Source of the DNA: Paenirhodobacter populi
Lineage (GTDB): Bacteria > Pseudomonadota > Alphaproteobacteria > Rhodobacterales > Rhodobacteraceae
Direction of reading: 5' to 3'
DNA: 64,000 nucleotides
NCBI RefSeq assembly: GCF_004022215.1
Contig: NZ_SAUZ01000019.1
Coordinates: forward strand, 1-64,000
In this document: in pieces, positions 30,205 through 39,150 of the stretch
How positions within the stretch are numbered: position 1 is the stretch's first letter
Layout of the letters: the number at the start of each line of letters is the position of its first letter
Notes under the pieces: generated by a model
The model's input: the letters and a program-made list of their open reading frames with translations, nothing else
Told to the model about the DNA's origin: nothing
The model's database searches: none
Made by a program: the position numbers and the translations under genes

Positions 30205-31482
30205 ATGGTAATGATGTCTCAGGCAATGCGCGCGGTGGAGGGAACGGCAACCGATGCGCTGAAGGTGCTGGTGGTGGATGACAGCCGCATGCAGCGCCGC
30301 ATCCTGTCGGCGCAGCTTTCCCGCGCCGGCTATGAGGTGATCGAGGCCGCCTCGGCCGAAGAGGCGCTGCGCATCTGCGCGGCGCAGGAACCCGACATCA
30401 TCCTGTCGGACTGGCTGATGCCGGGAATGTCGGGGATCGATTTCTGCCGCGTGTTCCGGCGGATGGAACGGTCCGCCTATGGCTACTTCATCCTGCTGAC
30501 ATCGAAGACCGAAAAGACCGATATCACGCTCGGCCTCGAAAGCGGGGCGGATGACTTTCTGGCGAAACCGACCAGCGCGGATGAATTGCGCGCCCGGCTG
30601 ACGGCGGGCGAACGCATCCTGCGGATGGAACGGCAGCTCAAGGAAAAGAACCAGATGATCAGTTCGGCGCTGGCCGAATTGCAGGGGCTTTACGATTCGG
30701 TCGACCGCGACCTGATCGAGGCGCGCAAGCTGCAACAAAGCCTCGTGCGGGAACGGTTCCGCTCTTTCGGCAGCGCGCAGGTGTCGCTGCTGCTGCGGCC
30801 ATCGGGGCATGTGGGGGGCGATCTGGTCGGCTTCTTTCCGATCAACGCGCGCCGGGTCGGGCTTTACGGGATCGACGTGGCGGGGCACGGGATCGCCTCG
30901 GCGCTGATGACGGCGCGGATCTCGGGCTATCTGTCCGGCGTCTCGCCCGATCAGAACGTCGCGATGATCCAGACGGAGCTGGGCCTCTATGACGCGCTGC
31001 CCCCGGCCGAGCTTGCCGCCACCCTGAACCGCATCGTGCCGCGGGAAATCCGCACCGACAGCTATTTCACCCTGATCTATGCCGATGTGGATCTGGTTTC
31101 GGGTGAGGTGGCGATGGTGCAGGCGGGCCATCCGATGCCCGCCGTGCTGCGCCGCGACGGCCGGGTGGAATACCTCGGCTCCGGCGGGCTGCCGATCGGG
31201 CTGATCGAGAATGCGCATTACGACACGATCACCACGCGGCTCCTGCCGGGGGACCGGCTGTTCCTCGGATCCGATGGCATCACCGAGGCCGCCAGCCCGG
31301 ACGGCAGCTTTCTGGGGGATGAGGGGCTGAAACGCATCCTTCAGGCCGAAAGCCATCTGCGCGGGCCGGCCTTTCTCGACGCGGTGCAGGGCGATCTGGT
31401 GGCCTATGCCGAAGCCGCGCTGGCCGATGATGTCTCGGCGGTGTTCTTTGAATTCGACGGGCCGAAGCGGAATGCCGACTGA
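30205..31482 (+). CDS. Response regulator with PP2C-type phosphatase output (RsbU-like)
   Basis: 425 residues. The receiver domain spans residues 18-135, with acidic pair D25/D26, phospho-acceptor D69 (IILSDWLMPGMSG) and K121 (FLAKP). A coiled linker (about 140-180) leads to a SpoIIE/PP2C phosphatase domain with GGDLVGFF, GIDVAGHGIASALM and GSDGITEA metal-binding motifs. Such proteins dephosphorylate an anti-sigma-factor antagonist; no such partner is encoded in the window. Start uncertain: ATG 30205, 30211 and 30214 are in frame and none has a strong ribosome binding site. The Hpt gene is divergent, 360 bp away across the repeat. Confidence 0.9.
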   Translation: MVMMSQAMRAVEGTATDALKVLVVDDSRMQRRILSAQLSRAGYEVIEAASAEEALRICAAQEPDIILSDWLMPGMSGIDFCRVFRRMERSAYGYFILLTSKTEKTDITLGLESGADDFLAKPTSADELRARLTAGERILRMERQLKEKNQMISSALAELQGLYDSVDRDLIEARKLQQSLVRERFRSFGSAQVSLLLRPSGHVGGDLVGFFPINARRVGLYGIDVAGHGIASALMTARISGYLSGVSPDQNVAMIQTELGLYDALPPAELAATLNRIVPREIRTDSYFTLIYADVDLVSGEVAMVQAGHPMPAVLRRDGRVEYLGSGGLPIGLIENAHYDTITTRLLPGDRLFLGSDGITEAASPDGSFLGDEGLKRILQAESHLRGPAFLDAVQGDLVAYAEAALADDVSAVFFEFDGPKRNAD

Positions 31483-31486
31483 GGCG

Positions 31487-31936
31487 CTACAGCAGGCCCA
31501 GATCCCGCAATGCCCCGGCCATGAAATGCCGGTCGCCCTGATTCGCCAAAAGCTCCACCGCCGCCGCCGGTTCCGCCCAGATCGCCCGATGGCCGGGCTC
31601 CGACGGCGCGCCGTAGCGCAGGATCGGACGCGCCAGCCAGACGCTGCACAGCTTTTCCGCCCAGAGGTCGTATTCCGGCATGTAGGTGAACCGCCGGTAG
31701 ACGCCCAGACGGCGCGGAGGCGAGATACTCCAGCCGGTTTCCTCGAAGGCCTCGCGGTGCAGCGCGGCGATCGGACCTTCGCCCGGATCGATGCCGCCGC
31801 CCGGCAGCTGGTATTCCGGAATCGGTTCCGCCTGATGGGTCAGCAGGACGGCTCCGTCGCGCAGCAGCACCGCATAGGCACCGGGCCGGCGCCGGTATGT
31901 CTGTCCCTTCACCAGCGCCTCGCCGAATCGTCTCAT
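31487..31936 (-). CDS. Nudix hydrolase
   Basis: 149 residues with a Nudix box GGGIDPGEGPIAALHREAFEETGW, in which REAFEETGW supplies the metal-binding glutamates. MRRFGEALVKGQTYRRRPGA opens the domain. Substrate unknown; similar proteins act on nucleoside or sugar diphosphates. The open frame extends upstream, but similarity starts at ATG 31936. Convergent with the PP2C regulator, 4 bp apart. Confidence 0.85.
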   Translation of the reverse strand: MRRFGEALVKGQTYRRRPGAYAVLLRDGAVLLTHQAEPIPEYQLPGGGIDPGEGPIAALHREAFEETGWSISPPRRLGVYRRFTYMPEYDLWAEKLCSVWLARPILRYGAPSEPGHRAIWAEPAAAVELLANQGDRHFMAGALRDLGLL

Positions 31937-32024
31937 CTTGCCTGCCCCCTTGGGTGAACGGTTGCCGCCCCTATATAGGCACGGTATGCCAGCCTGAAGG
32001 CTGAACGAAACCCCCGGGAAAACG

Positions 32025-33050
32025 ATGACCATTCTTTCGCAAATCGCATGGGACGATACAGTCCTTCCGTTTCAGCTTGACCGTTCGGATGTCCGCGGCC
32101 GCATCGCGCGGCTTGACGGCGTTCTGGAACAGGTCCTTGAACAACACGCCTATCCGCCTGTCGTCGAGGCGCTGGTGGCCGAGGCCGCCCTGCTGACCGC
32201 GCTGATCGGTCAGGCGATCAAACTGCGCTGGAAGCTGTCCCTGCAGATCCGCGGCAACGGGCCGATCCGGCTGATCGCTACCGACTATTTCAGCCCCTCG
32301 GCCGATGGCGAGCCCGCGCGCGTCCGGGGCTATGCCTCGTATGATGCCGACCGGCTCGACCCCGACGCGACGCCCTTTTCGCAGATCGGCGAGGGGTATT
32401 TCGCCATCCTGATCGATCAGGGCGAGGGCGCCCCCTATCAGGGGATCACGCCGCTGGACGGCGGCTCGCTTTCGGCCTGTGCGGAAACCTATTTCGCCCA
32501 GTCGGAACAATTGCCAACGCGGTTCGAGCTGGCCTATGCCCGCTCGGTCCTGCCGGGGCAGGGGGAGCATTGGCGCGCGGGCGGCGTGATGTTGCAGATG
32601 ATGCCCGAAATGCCCGGCGTCGCGCGCGAAGGCTCGGGCGAGGGTGGCCTCTTGCGCCACACCGACATCCTTGCCGGCGAGGAGGATGAAAACTGGGTCC
32701 GCGCCAATGTGCTGCTGGATACCGTCGAGGATATCGAGCTGATCGGCCCAAGCGTCGAGCTGACCAGCCTGCTCGTCCGCCTGTTCCATGAGGAAGCCCC
32801 CCGCGTCTACGATCCGCAGCGGGTGGAATTCGGCTGCACCTGTTCCGAGGACCGCGTCCGCGACAGCCTTGCGATCTATTCGGCCAAGGATATCGCGACG
32901 ATGACCACGGACGAGGGCCTCGTCACCGCCGATTGCCAGTTCTGCGGGGCGCATTACCGCTTCGATCCCGCGTCGCTCGGCTTCGAGGCGACGGTGAACC
33001 CGGATGGCACCCCGCGCGACAAGGGGGAGGAGACGCGGCCGAATGACTGA
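32025..33050 (+). CDS. hslO: Redox-regulated chaperone Hsp33
   Basis: 341 residues. The N-terminal domain carries the Hsp33 pattern LLTALIGQAIKLRWKLSLQ and GYASYD. The zinc redox switch near the C-terminus has CxC (FGCTCSED) and CxxC (CQFCGAHY). Oxidation of these cysteines releases zinc and activates holdase function under oxidative stress. Overlaps the next Nudix gene by 8 bp. Confidence 0.94.
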   Translation: MTILSQIAWDDTVLPFQLDRSDVRGRIARLDGVLEQVLEQHAYPPVVEALVAEAALLTALIGQAIKLRWKLSLQIRGNGPIRLIATDYFSPSADGEPARVRGYASYDADRLDPDATPFSQIGEGYFAILIDQGEGAPYQGITPLDGGSLSACAETYFAQSEQLPTRFELAYARSVLPGQGEHWRAGGVMLQMMPEMPGVAREGSGEGGLLRHTDILAGEEDENWVRANVLLDTVEDIELIGPSVELTSLLVRLFHEEAPRVYDPQRVEFGCTCSEDRVRDSLAIYSAKDIATMTTDEGLVTADCQFCGAHYRFDPASLGFEATVNPDGTPRDKGEETRPND

Positions 33051-33645
33051 TCCCTTCGCCCCGGTTCTGGCTGCCCTGGCCCGGCCGGGGCGGCCTTCGT
33101 CGGATTACGATCTGAATCCGGGGTTCAGCGCGCCGGAGAACGTCCGGCTGCGGCCCGCGGCGGTGCTGCTGGCCTTTCAGGACGGTCCCGGCGGGCTGCG
33201 GCTGCATCTGACCAAGCGCAGCTCGCAGCTGCGCCACCATCCCGGGCAGATCGCCCTGCCGGGGGGGAAGGTCGAAAGCGGCGATCCCGACCTGATCTGC
33301 ACCGCCCTGCGCGAGGCGCAGGAGGAAATCGGCCTCGCCCCCGAGAATGTCGAGGTTCTGGGGATGCTCGCGCCGCATGAAACGGTGACGGGTTTTCAGG
33401 TGACCCCGGTCGTCGCCCGGCTGCGCGGGCCTTTCGCCCCCCGCCCCGATCCGGGTGAGGTGGAAGAGGTCTTCACCGTCCCCTTCGCCCATGTCGCCGA
33501 TCCCCTCAGTTACCGGATCGAGAAACGCCGCTGGCGCGGCACCTGGCGCAGCTATCACGTCGCGCCCTACGGGCCCTATTACATCTGGGGCGCGACGGCG
33601 CGCATCCTGCGGGCCTTTTGCGACCGGGCCACGCCATGCGGATAA
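33043..33645 (+). CDS. CoA pyrophosphatase-type Nudix hydrolase
   Basis: 200 residues. The Nudix box GGKVESGDPDLICTALREAQ continues into EEIGL, and it is preceded by LTKRSSQLRHHPGQIALPGG, the upstream element characteristic of the CoA/acyl-CoA pyrophosphatase subfamily (NudL/YeaB). ATG 33043 lies within the end of hslO, and the end overlaps cca by 10 bp, so the three genes form a tight unit. Confidence 0.9.
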   Translation: MTDPFAPVLAALARPGRPSSDYDLNPGFSAPENVRLRPAAVLLAFQDGPGGLRLHLTKRSSQLRHHPGQIALPGGKVESGDPDLICTALREAQEEIGLAPENVEVLGMLAPHETVTGFQVTPVVARLRGPFAPRPDPGEVEEVFTVPFAHVADPLSYRIEKRRWRGTWRSYHVAPYGPYYIWGATARILRAFCDRATPCG

Positions 33646-34781
33646 CGGGCGACTGGATCCGGGCGGATCACGTTCAGCAGGTGCTGGGGATGATCGAGGC
33701 GGGCGGGTATCAGGCGCTGCTGGTCGGCGGCTGCGTGCGCAATGACCTGATCGGCGCGCCGGTTTCCGACATGGACATGGCGACGGATGCGCTGCCCGAA
33801 GAGGTCATGGATCTCGCCCGATCCGCGGGGCTGCGCGCGATCGGCACGGGGATCGAGCATGGCACCGTCACCGTCATGGCGGGCGGCAAGACGCATGAGA
33901 TCACCACCTTCCGCCGCGATGTGACGACGAATGGCCGCCACGCCACCGTCGCCTTTTCCGCGCGGATCGAGGAAGACGCGGCCCGCCGCGACTTCACCGT
34001 CAATGCGCTTTACGCGCGGCGGGACGGCACGGTGCTGGATCCGCTCGGCACCGGGCTCACCGATCTGGCGCTGCGCCGGGTGCGTTTCGTCGGCGATCCC
34101 GAACGCCGCATCCGCGAGGATTACCTGCGCATCCTGCGCTTCTTCCGGTTCACCGCGCTCTATGGCGACCCGGAGCGCGGGCTGGATGCCGATGGCCTCG
34201 CCGCCTGCGCCGCTCTGGCCGATGGGGTGGACAGCCTGTCGCGCGAAAGGATCGGCCATGAAATGCGCCGTCTGCTGGCCGCGCCCGATCCCGCGCCGGT
34301 GATGGCGGCGATGCAGGCCAGCGGCGTGCTGGCCCATGTGCTGCCCGGTGCGGATGTCTCGGCGCTGGCCCCGCTGATCCATCTGGAAGGGGAGGCCGCG
34401 CCCGATTTCCTGCGCCGTCTGGCCGTGCTCGGGGCAGAGGATGCCGCATCGCGGCTGCGCCTGTCGCGGGCCGAGGCGCGCCGCCTCGACCTTCTCCGCC
34501 GTGCGGCGCTCGAAGGCGCGGAAGCGGCGGTCCTTGGCTATCGCCTCGGCGCGCGGGACGCGGGCGATGCGCTCCTCGTGCGTGCCGCGCTGATGGGGCA
34601 GCCACCTGCGCCGGACTGGTGCGCGCGGATCGCCTTTGGCGCGGCGCAGCGCTTTCCGGTCCGGGCCGCCGATCTGGCGCCGCACTACAGCGGCGCGGCC
34701 CTCGGCGCCCGGTTGCGAGAGCTGGAAGACCGCTGGATCGCCTCCGGCTTTGCGCTGGATCGCAAGGCTTTGCTGGCCTGA
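33636..34781 (+). CDS. cca: CCA tRNA nucleotidyltransferase (class II)
   Basis: 381 residues. The nucleotidyltransferase head has LLVGGCVRNDLIG and the metal-binding DMDMATDA; the FTVNALY and RIREDYLRILRFFRFTA motifs follow. The C-terminal part is the helical RNA-binding region. It adds or repairs the 3' CCA of tRNA; the two tRNA genes in the window already encode CCA, so repair is the likely main role. The paralogous poly(A) polymerase is the alternative, but the length and absence of a basic tail favour Cca. Confidence 0.9.
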   Translation: MRITGDWIRADHVQQVLGMIEAGGYQALLVGGCVRNDLIGAPVSDMDMATDALPEEVMDLARSAGLRAIGTGIEHGTVTVMAGGKTHEITTFRRDVTTNGRHATVAFSARIEEDAARRDFTVNALYARRDGTVLDPLGTGLTDLALRRVRFVGDPERRIREDYLRILRFFRFTALYGDPERGLDADGLAACAALADGVDSLSRERIGHEMRRLLAAPDPAPVMAAMQASGVLAHVLPGADVSALAPLIHLEGEAAPDFLRRLAVLGAEDAASRLRLSRAEARRLDLLRRAALEGAEAAVLGYRLGARDAGDALLVRAALMGQPPAPDWCARIAFGAAQRFPVRAADLAPHYSGAALGARLRELEDRWIASGFALDRKALLA

Positions 34782-34821
34782 TCCCCGTCCCGCCCCTATA
34801 TCGTGGGTCAAGAGGTGCATG

Positions 34822-36639
34822 ATGATCGACAGTTTCCGGCCCGCCGACGGGCCTCCGCCCCAGCGTCTGGGGGCATTCTTCCGCTGGTGCCTGACCGGGG
34901 CCTGGCCTGCGCTGTGGCTGGCGGGGCTTCTGTCGGCTGCCGCGGGCAGCATGGAGGTCGTCTCCGCCTGGCTCCTGGGCAAAGTGATCGACGGGGTGCT
35001 CGCCTCGGGGCCCGGGGAGGTGTTTTCGGAAAACGGCGGCATCATCCTCGCCTTCGCGGTGTTCTACCTGCTGATCCGGCCGGGCATCTTCGGGCTGTCC
35101 TCGGCGGCGTCGAACCTGCTGATCAATCCGAATGTCATGCCTCTCGTCCTGTCGCGGCTGCATCGCTGGACGATGGGACAGGCGGTGACCTTCTTCGACA
35201 ACGACTTCGCCGGGCGCATCGCGCAAAAGCAGATGCAGACGGCGCGGGCGGTGACGGATACCGCCTCGGAAACGATCAACACGGGGATGTTCGCGCTGGC
35301 CTCGGTCATCGGGTCGGTGGCGCTGCTCTTGGGCGTCGATGTGTGGAGCGCGCTGGGCCTGACGCTGTGGCTGCTGGTCTACATGTGGGTCATCCGCGCC
35401 TTCCTGCCGAAGGTGCGGGCGCGATCCTCGGCCCGGGCGGCGGCGCGCGCGACGGTGACGGGGCAGGTCGTGGATACGATCACCAACATCAAGACGGTGA
35501 AGCTGTTCGCCCATGCGGATCACGAAGACCGCGCCGCGCTGGGCGCGATGGGGGAATTCCGCGAAAAGGCGCATGATTTCGGCGTCACCTCGACCTGGTA
35601 TCGACTGGCGCAGATGGCCCTGTCGGGCGTGCTGCCGGTGATGCTGGTGGGGGGCGCGGTGCTGATGTGGCAGGCGGGCGCCGCGACGGCGGGCGATATC
35701 GCCGCCTCGGGCGCCATCGCCATGCGCATCGCGCAGATGTCGGGCTGGGTCAGCATGTCGCTGATGCAGATCTGGGGATCGGTGGGCGAGGTCGAGGATG
35801 GGATGAAAACGCTCACCCCCGCCCATGAACTGAACGATGCGCCGGATGCCGAAGTGCTGGGCCGGGTCGAGGGGGATATCGGCTTCGACCATGTGACCTT
35901 CGCCTACGGGCGGCAGGCGGGCGGGCTCGACGACATCACCTTGCATATCCGGCCGGGCGAAAGGATCGGCATCGTCGGCGCCTCGGGTGCGGGGAAATCG
36001 ACGCTGGTGGCGCTGCTGCTGCGGCTTTACGACACCGAAAAGGGCGCGGTGACCATCGACTGTCACGACGTGCGATCCGTCACGCAGGAAAGCCTGCGCC
36101 GCCAGATCGGCATGGTCACGCAGGAAACCGCGATGTTCAACCGCTCGGCGCGGGAGAATATCCTCTATGGCCGCCCGGATGCCACCGAAGAGGAAATGAT
36201 CGCCGCCGCCCAGGCCGCCGAGGCGCATGACTTCATCCTCGGTCTTGTCGATTTCAAAGGCAACCGGGGCTATGAGGCGACACTGGGCGAACGGGGGGTG
36301 AAGCTGTCCGGCGGCCAGCGGCAGCGGATCGCGCTCGCGCGCGCCTTCCTGAAGAACGCGCCGATCCTCGTGCTGGACGAGGCGACCTCGGCGCTCGACA
36401 GCGAGGTGGAGGCGCAGATCCAGGACGCCCTCCTGCGGGTGATGGAGGGCAAGACCGTGCTGGCCATCGCGCACCGGCTTTCGACCATCGCCGAGATGGA
36501 CCGGATCGTCGTGATGGACCGCGGCCGGATCGTCGAACAGGGCAGCCATGCCGAGCTTCTGGCCGGGCGCGGGCTCTATGCCCGCTACTGGGAACGGCAG
36601 TCGGGCGGCTTCCTTGGCACCGAGGAAGCGGCGGAATAG
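34822..36639 (+). CDS. ABC exporter, fused membrane and ATPase domains (MsbA/lipid-drug type)
   Basis: 605 residues. Residues 1-330 are a six-helix type I exporter domain (GAWPALWLAGLLSAAAGSMEV and on). Residues 360-590 are the ATPase with Walker A GASGAGKST, Q-loop, signature LSGGQRQRIALARAFL, Walker B LVLDEATSALDSE and H-loop AHRLSTIAEMD. It works as a homodimer or with a half-transporter elsewhere. I chose ATG 34822, which has AGAGG 6 bp upstream; ATG 34819 is also in frame. Substrate not inferable. It lies 40 bp after cca and is followed by two repeat copies. Confidence 0.92.
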   Translation: MIDSFRPADGPPPQRLGAFFRWCLTGAWPALWLAGLLSAAAGSMEVVSAWLLGKVIDGVLASGPGEVFSENGGIILAFAVFYLLIRPGIFGLSSAASNLLINPNVMPLVLSRLHRWTMGQAVTFFDNDFAGRIAQKQMQTARAVTDTASETINTGMFALASVIGSVALLLGVDVWSALGLTLWLLVYMWVIRAFLPKVRARSSARAAARATVTGQVVDTITNIKTVKLFAHADHEDRAALGAMGEFREKAHDFGVTSTWYRLAQMALSGVLPVMLVGGAVLMWQAGAATAGDIAASGAIAMRIAQMSGWVSMSLMQIWGSVGEVEDGMKTLTPAHELNDAPDAEVLGRVEGDIGFDHVTFAYGRQAGGLDDITLHIRPGERIGIVGASGAGKSTLVALLLRLYDTEKGAVTIDCHDVRSVTQESLRRQIGMVTQETAMFNRSARENILYGRPDATEEEMIAAAQAAEAHDFILGLVDFKGNRGYEATLGERGVKLSGGQRQRIALARAFLKNAPILVLDEATSALDSEVEAQIQDALLRVMEGKTVLAIAHRLSTIAEMDRIVVMDRGRIVEQGSHAELLAGRGLYARYWERQSGGFLGTEEAAE

Positions 36640-36703
36640 CTGGCCCCGGCGCGCGCACTTTGCTAAGAGCACATCCCGAATCCACCCAAAGGAACCGCTT
36701 TCC

Positions 36704-36768
36704 CATCATCTTTCCAGAAATATCCCGGGGGTGAGCGCGGCACGCGCGAGGGGGCTGGCCCCCTCTGC
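36704..36768 (-). repeat. Dispersed intergenic repeat, copy 9
   Basis: ATCTTTCCAGAAATATCCCG opens the copy; variable hairpin GCGCG-GCA-CGCGC, then AGGGGGCTGGCCCCCT. Inverted pair with the copy at 36832, here with GC hairpins facing each other. Confidence 0.85.
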
Positions 36769-36831
36769 CGACCGCGACGAAGCGATACCCGTTTCGTCAT
36801 GCGGAAATCGCTGTCACGGGCGGATAGGGCG

Positions 36832-36893
36832 CAAGGGGGCCAGCCCCCTCGGCCTTCGGCCTCACCCCCGGGATATTTCTGGAAAGATGAATG
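36832..36893 (+). repeat. Dispersed intergenic repeat, copy 10
   Basis: AGGGGGCCAGCCCCCT, variable hairpin GGCC-TTC-GGCC, then CACCCCCGGGATATTTCTGG and AAAGATGAA. Ends about 60 bp before the RNA methyltransferase start. The region 36640-36953 holds no gene other than this repeat pair. Confidence 0.85.
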
Positions 36894-36953
36894 GGAGGTG
36901 ATCCGTTCCGGCGCGGATTGCGCCACCGTGGACCCGCCGCCGAAGGAGCTGCC

Positions 36954-38186
36954 ATGACCACCCTGCCTCTGACGATCGAGCGTCTGTCGCTGCATGCCGA
37001 TGGCGTCGCGTGCGGGCCGGACGGGGTGATCCATGTGGCGATGGCGCTGCCGGGTGAGGTGGTCGAGGGTGACGTTGTTGACGGGCGCATCGCCGCGCCG
37101 AAGATCCTCACCGCCTCGCCCGACCGGGTGCGGGCGCCGTGCCCGCATTACCGGGCTTGCGGGGGCTGCGTTCTGCAACACGGTTCGGACGCTTTCGCGG
37201 CGGGATGGAAGGCCGATGTGGTGCGGCAGGCGCTGGCGCAGCGGGGGATCGCGGCGGAGATCGCGGCTGTCGAGACCTCGCCCCTGCGCAGCCGCCGCCG
37301 GGCGACCTTCGCGGGGCGGCGTACGAAAAAGGGCACGCTGGTCGGGTTCCATGCCCGCGCTTCGGATACGCTGGTCGAGGTGCCGGGGTGCCTGATCCTG
37401 CGGCCCGAGCTTCTGTCGGCGGTGCCGGCGCTGCGCGAGGCGACCGCGCTTGGCGCGTCGCGCAAGGGCGAGGTGGGCTTTGCCCTGACGCTCTCGGGCT
37501 CCGGCATCGAGGTCGCGGCCAAGGGCGGCAAGGAGATGGACCCGCCGCTGTTCGAGACGCTGGCCGGTTTGGCGCGCCGTCACGATCTGGTGCGGCTGAG
37601 TTGGAATGGCGAAACCGTCGCCGCGCGGCGCCCGGCGGAGCAGAGCTTTGGCCGCGCCCGGGTCACGCCGCCGCCCGGCGCATTCCTGCAGGCGACAGCG
37701 GAGGGGGAGGCGGCGCTCGTCGCCTTTGTCCGCCGCGCGGTGGGCGACGCCGCGCGGGTGGCGGATCTGTTCGCGGGGTGCGGCACCTTTGCCCTGCCGC
37801 TGGCCGAACGGGCCGAGGTCCATGCCGTCGAGGGGTTCGCGCCGATGCTTGAGGCACTCGACCGCGGCTGGCGCGAGTCGCAGGGGCTGAAACGGGTGAC
37901 GCATGAGGCGCGCGATCTGTTCCGCCGCCCGCTGCTGCCCGATGAGATCGACCGCCATGACGCAATCGTGATCGACCCGCCGCGCGCCGGGGCCGAGGCG
38001 CAGGTGCGCGAGATCGCGGCCTCGCACTGCGCCCGTCTTGCCTATGTTTCGTGCAATCCCGTCACCTTTGCCCGAGATGCGCGCCTTCTGACCGATGCGG
38101 GCTTCCGGCTGGAGCCGCTGATCGTCGTCGATCAGTTCCGCTGGTCCGATCACGTCGAGCTTGCGGCTTTGTTCCTGCGCGATTAA
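36954..38186 (+). CDS. 23S rRNA (uracil-5)-methyltransferase, RumA/RlmCD type
   Basis: 410 residues. An N-terminal TRAM-like part is followed by a 4Fe-4S cysteine motif CPHYRACGGCVLQH near residue 62. The SAM domain has VADLFAGCGTFALPLAERA, and the catalytic cysteine lies in VSCNPVTFARD near residue 365. The IDPPRAGAEAQV motif is also conserved. It methylates uracil in 23S rRNA; which position (747 or 1939) cannot be told from sequence. ATG 36954 is preceded by AAGGAG. Confidence 0.92.
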   Translation: MTTLPLTIERLSLHADGVACGPDGVIHVAMALPGEVVEGDVVDGRIAAPKILTASPDRVRAPCPHYRACGGCVLQHGSDAFAAGWKADVVRQALAQRGIAAEIAAVETSPLRSRRRATFAGRRTKKGTLVGFHARASDTLVEVPGCLILRPELLSAVPALREATALGASRKGEVGFALTLSGSGIEVAAKGGKEMDPPLFETLAGLARRHDLVRLSWNGETVAARRPAEQSFGRARVTPPPGAFLQATAEGEAALVAFVRRAVGDAARVADLFAGCGTFALPLAERAEVHAVEGFAPMLEALDRGWRESQGLKRVTHEARDLFRRPLLPDEIDRHDAIVIDPPRAGAEAQVREIAASHCARLAYVSCNPVTFARDARLLTDAGFRLEPLIVVDQFRWSDHVELAALFLRD

Positions 38187-38252
38187 CGGCTTCGCCATGG
38201 AATCGGGTTCTGCTAGAGTTCCAAAAAACGGGCAGTGGACATCAGGTAAATC

Positions 38253-38762
38253 ATGCAGCGGCGAACGCTCATTTCGGGGCTTTCGAGCCTCGCCCTTCTT
38301 GCGGCTTGCGGCGATTCCATGCCGCATTCGAAATTCAAGATCTATACCGGCGCGCCGGTGACGCAGATTCAGGTCTTCAAGGGCAAGCGTCGGATGTATC
38401 TGTTGTCGGGCAGCACCGTGCTGAAGGAATACAAGTTCGCCCTTGGCGGCAACCCGATCGGGCCGAAGCGGTTCGAGGGGGACGGCAAGACGCCAGAGGG
38501 GCTGTATTACATCGACCGGCGCAATCCGAATTCATCCTATCACCTGTCTCTGGGGATTTCCTATCCGAACCCGCAGGACATCGCCTATGCGGAATCGATG
38601 GGCCGCAGGCCGGGGGGCGACATCTTCGTCCATGGTCGCGCGGGCAAGAACAAGGGCCGCGGCAAGGACTGGACCGCCGGCTGCATCGCCGTTACCGACA
38701 AGGAGATCGAGGAAATCTATTCCATGGTCGCCACCGGCACGCCGATCTGGATCTTCCCGTAA
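38253..38762 (+). CDS. L,D-transpeptidase family lipoprotein (YkuD domain)
   Basis: 169 residues. A lipoprotein signal ends in the lipobox LAAC, with Cys19 as lipidation site. The YkuD domain follows, with HGRAGKNKGRGKDWTAGCIAV supplying the catalytic His and Cys of the HxnG...S/TxGC motif. It would act in the periplasm, making or attaching 3-3 peptidoglycan crosslinks. The short size leaves no room for a peptidoglycan-binding domain. Confidence 0.9.
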   Translation: MQRRTLISGLSSLALLAACGDSMPHSKFKIYTGAPVTQIQVFKGKRRMYLLSGSTVLKEYKFALGGNPIGPKRFEGDGKTPEGLYYIDRRNPNSSYHLSLGISYPNPQDIAYAESMGRRPGGDIFVHGRAGKNKGRGKDWTAGCIAVTDKEIEEIYSMVATGTPIWIFP

Positions 38763-38795
38763 GGGCGCGTGCCAGCGGTTTCCGCGCCCGCCCAT

Positions 38796-38824
38796 TGACA
38801 CAAGGGCGGGGCCGCACTACCTGT
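38796..38824 (+). promoter_or_regulatory. ssrA: Putative promoter of the tmRNA gene
   Basis: TTGACA at 38796-38801, then 16-17 bp, then CTACCT/TACCTG, a pattern like stable-RNA promoters of alphaproteobacteria. Transcription would begin near 38831. Confidence 0.6.
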
Positions 38825-39146
38825 CAGATGTTCCTCGGAACTATGGACATAAACGGGGATCACAATAGCTTTTCTGGACTCGGCTGCGAAGCCGACACCT
38901 CCACCAAATCTTCCCTTCATTGGGGGCGCATGGGGGTGAAATAGGATCGACAGGAAGTGAAAAGGTCTTACTTTGTCCCGGTGAGCTACCACCGTTATCG
39001 GTGCAAGCATGATAGTTGCCAATGACAACCGTGCTCCGGTGGCGCTGGCTGCGTAAGCAGTTCGCAAAACCAAAACTTAAGTCCTGAGGCCTAGCAGCTT
39101 CAGGCGGGGCCCGCAGGAGCCTGGCAACAGAATCCTGCACCTTCCC
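38825..39146 (+). ncRNA. ssrA: Circularly permuted tmRNA (two-piece)
   Basis: The acceptor piece comes first and ends in CACCTCC-A-CCA at 38906. After a spacer of about 25 nt (38907-38931) the coding piece starts with GGGGGTG at 38932. These seven bases pair with CACCTCC to form the acceptor stem. GAAATAGGATCGACAGG, split here as a D-loop-like segment, follows. The tag frame at 39018-39056 reads ANDNRAPVALAA then TAA. Downstream pseudoknot-type helices (CCTGA/TCAGG, GCAGGA/TCCTGC) end near 39143. The RNA frees stalled ribosomes and tags the product for proteolysis. The exact 5' end of the acceptor piece and the processing sites are estimated. Confidence 0.95.
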
Positions 39147-39150
39147 CTTT

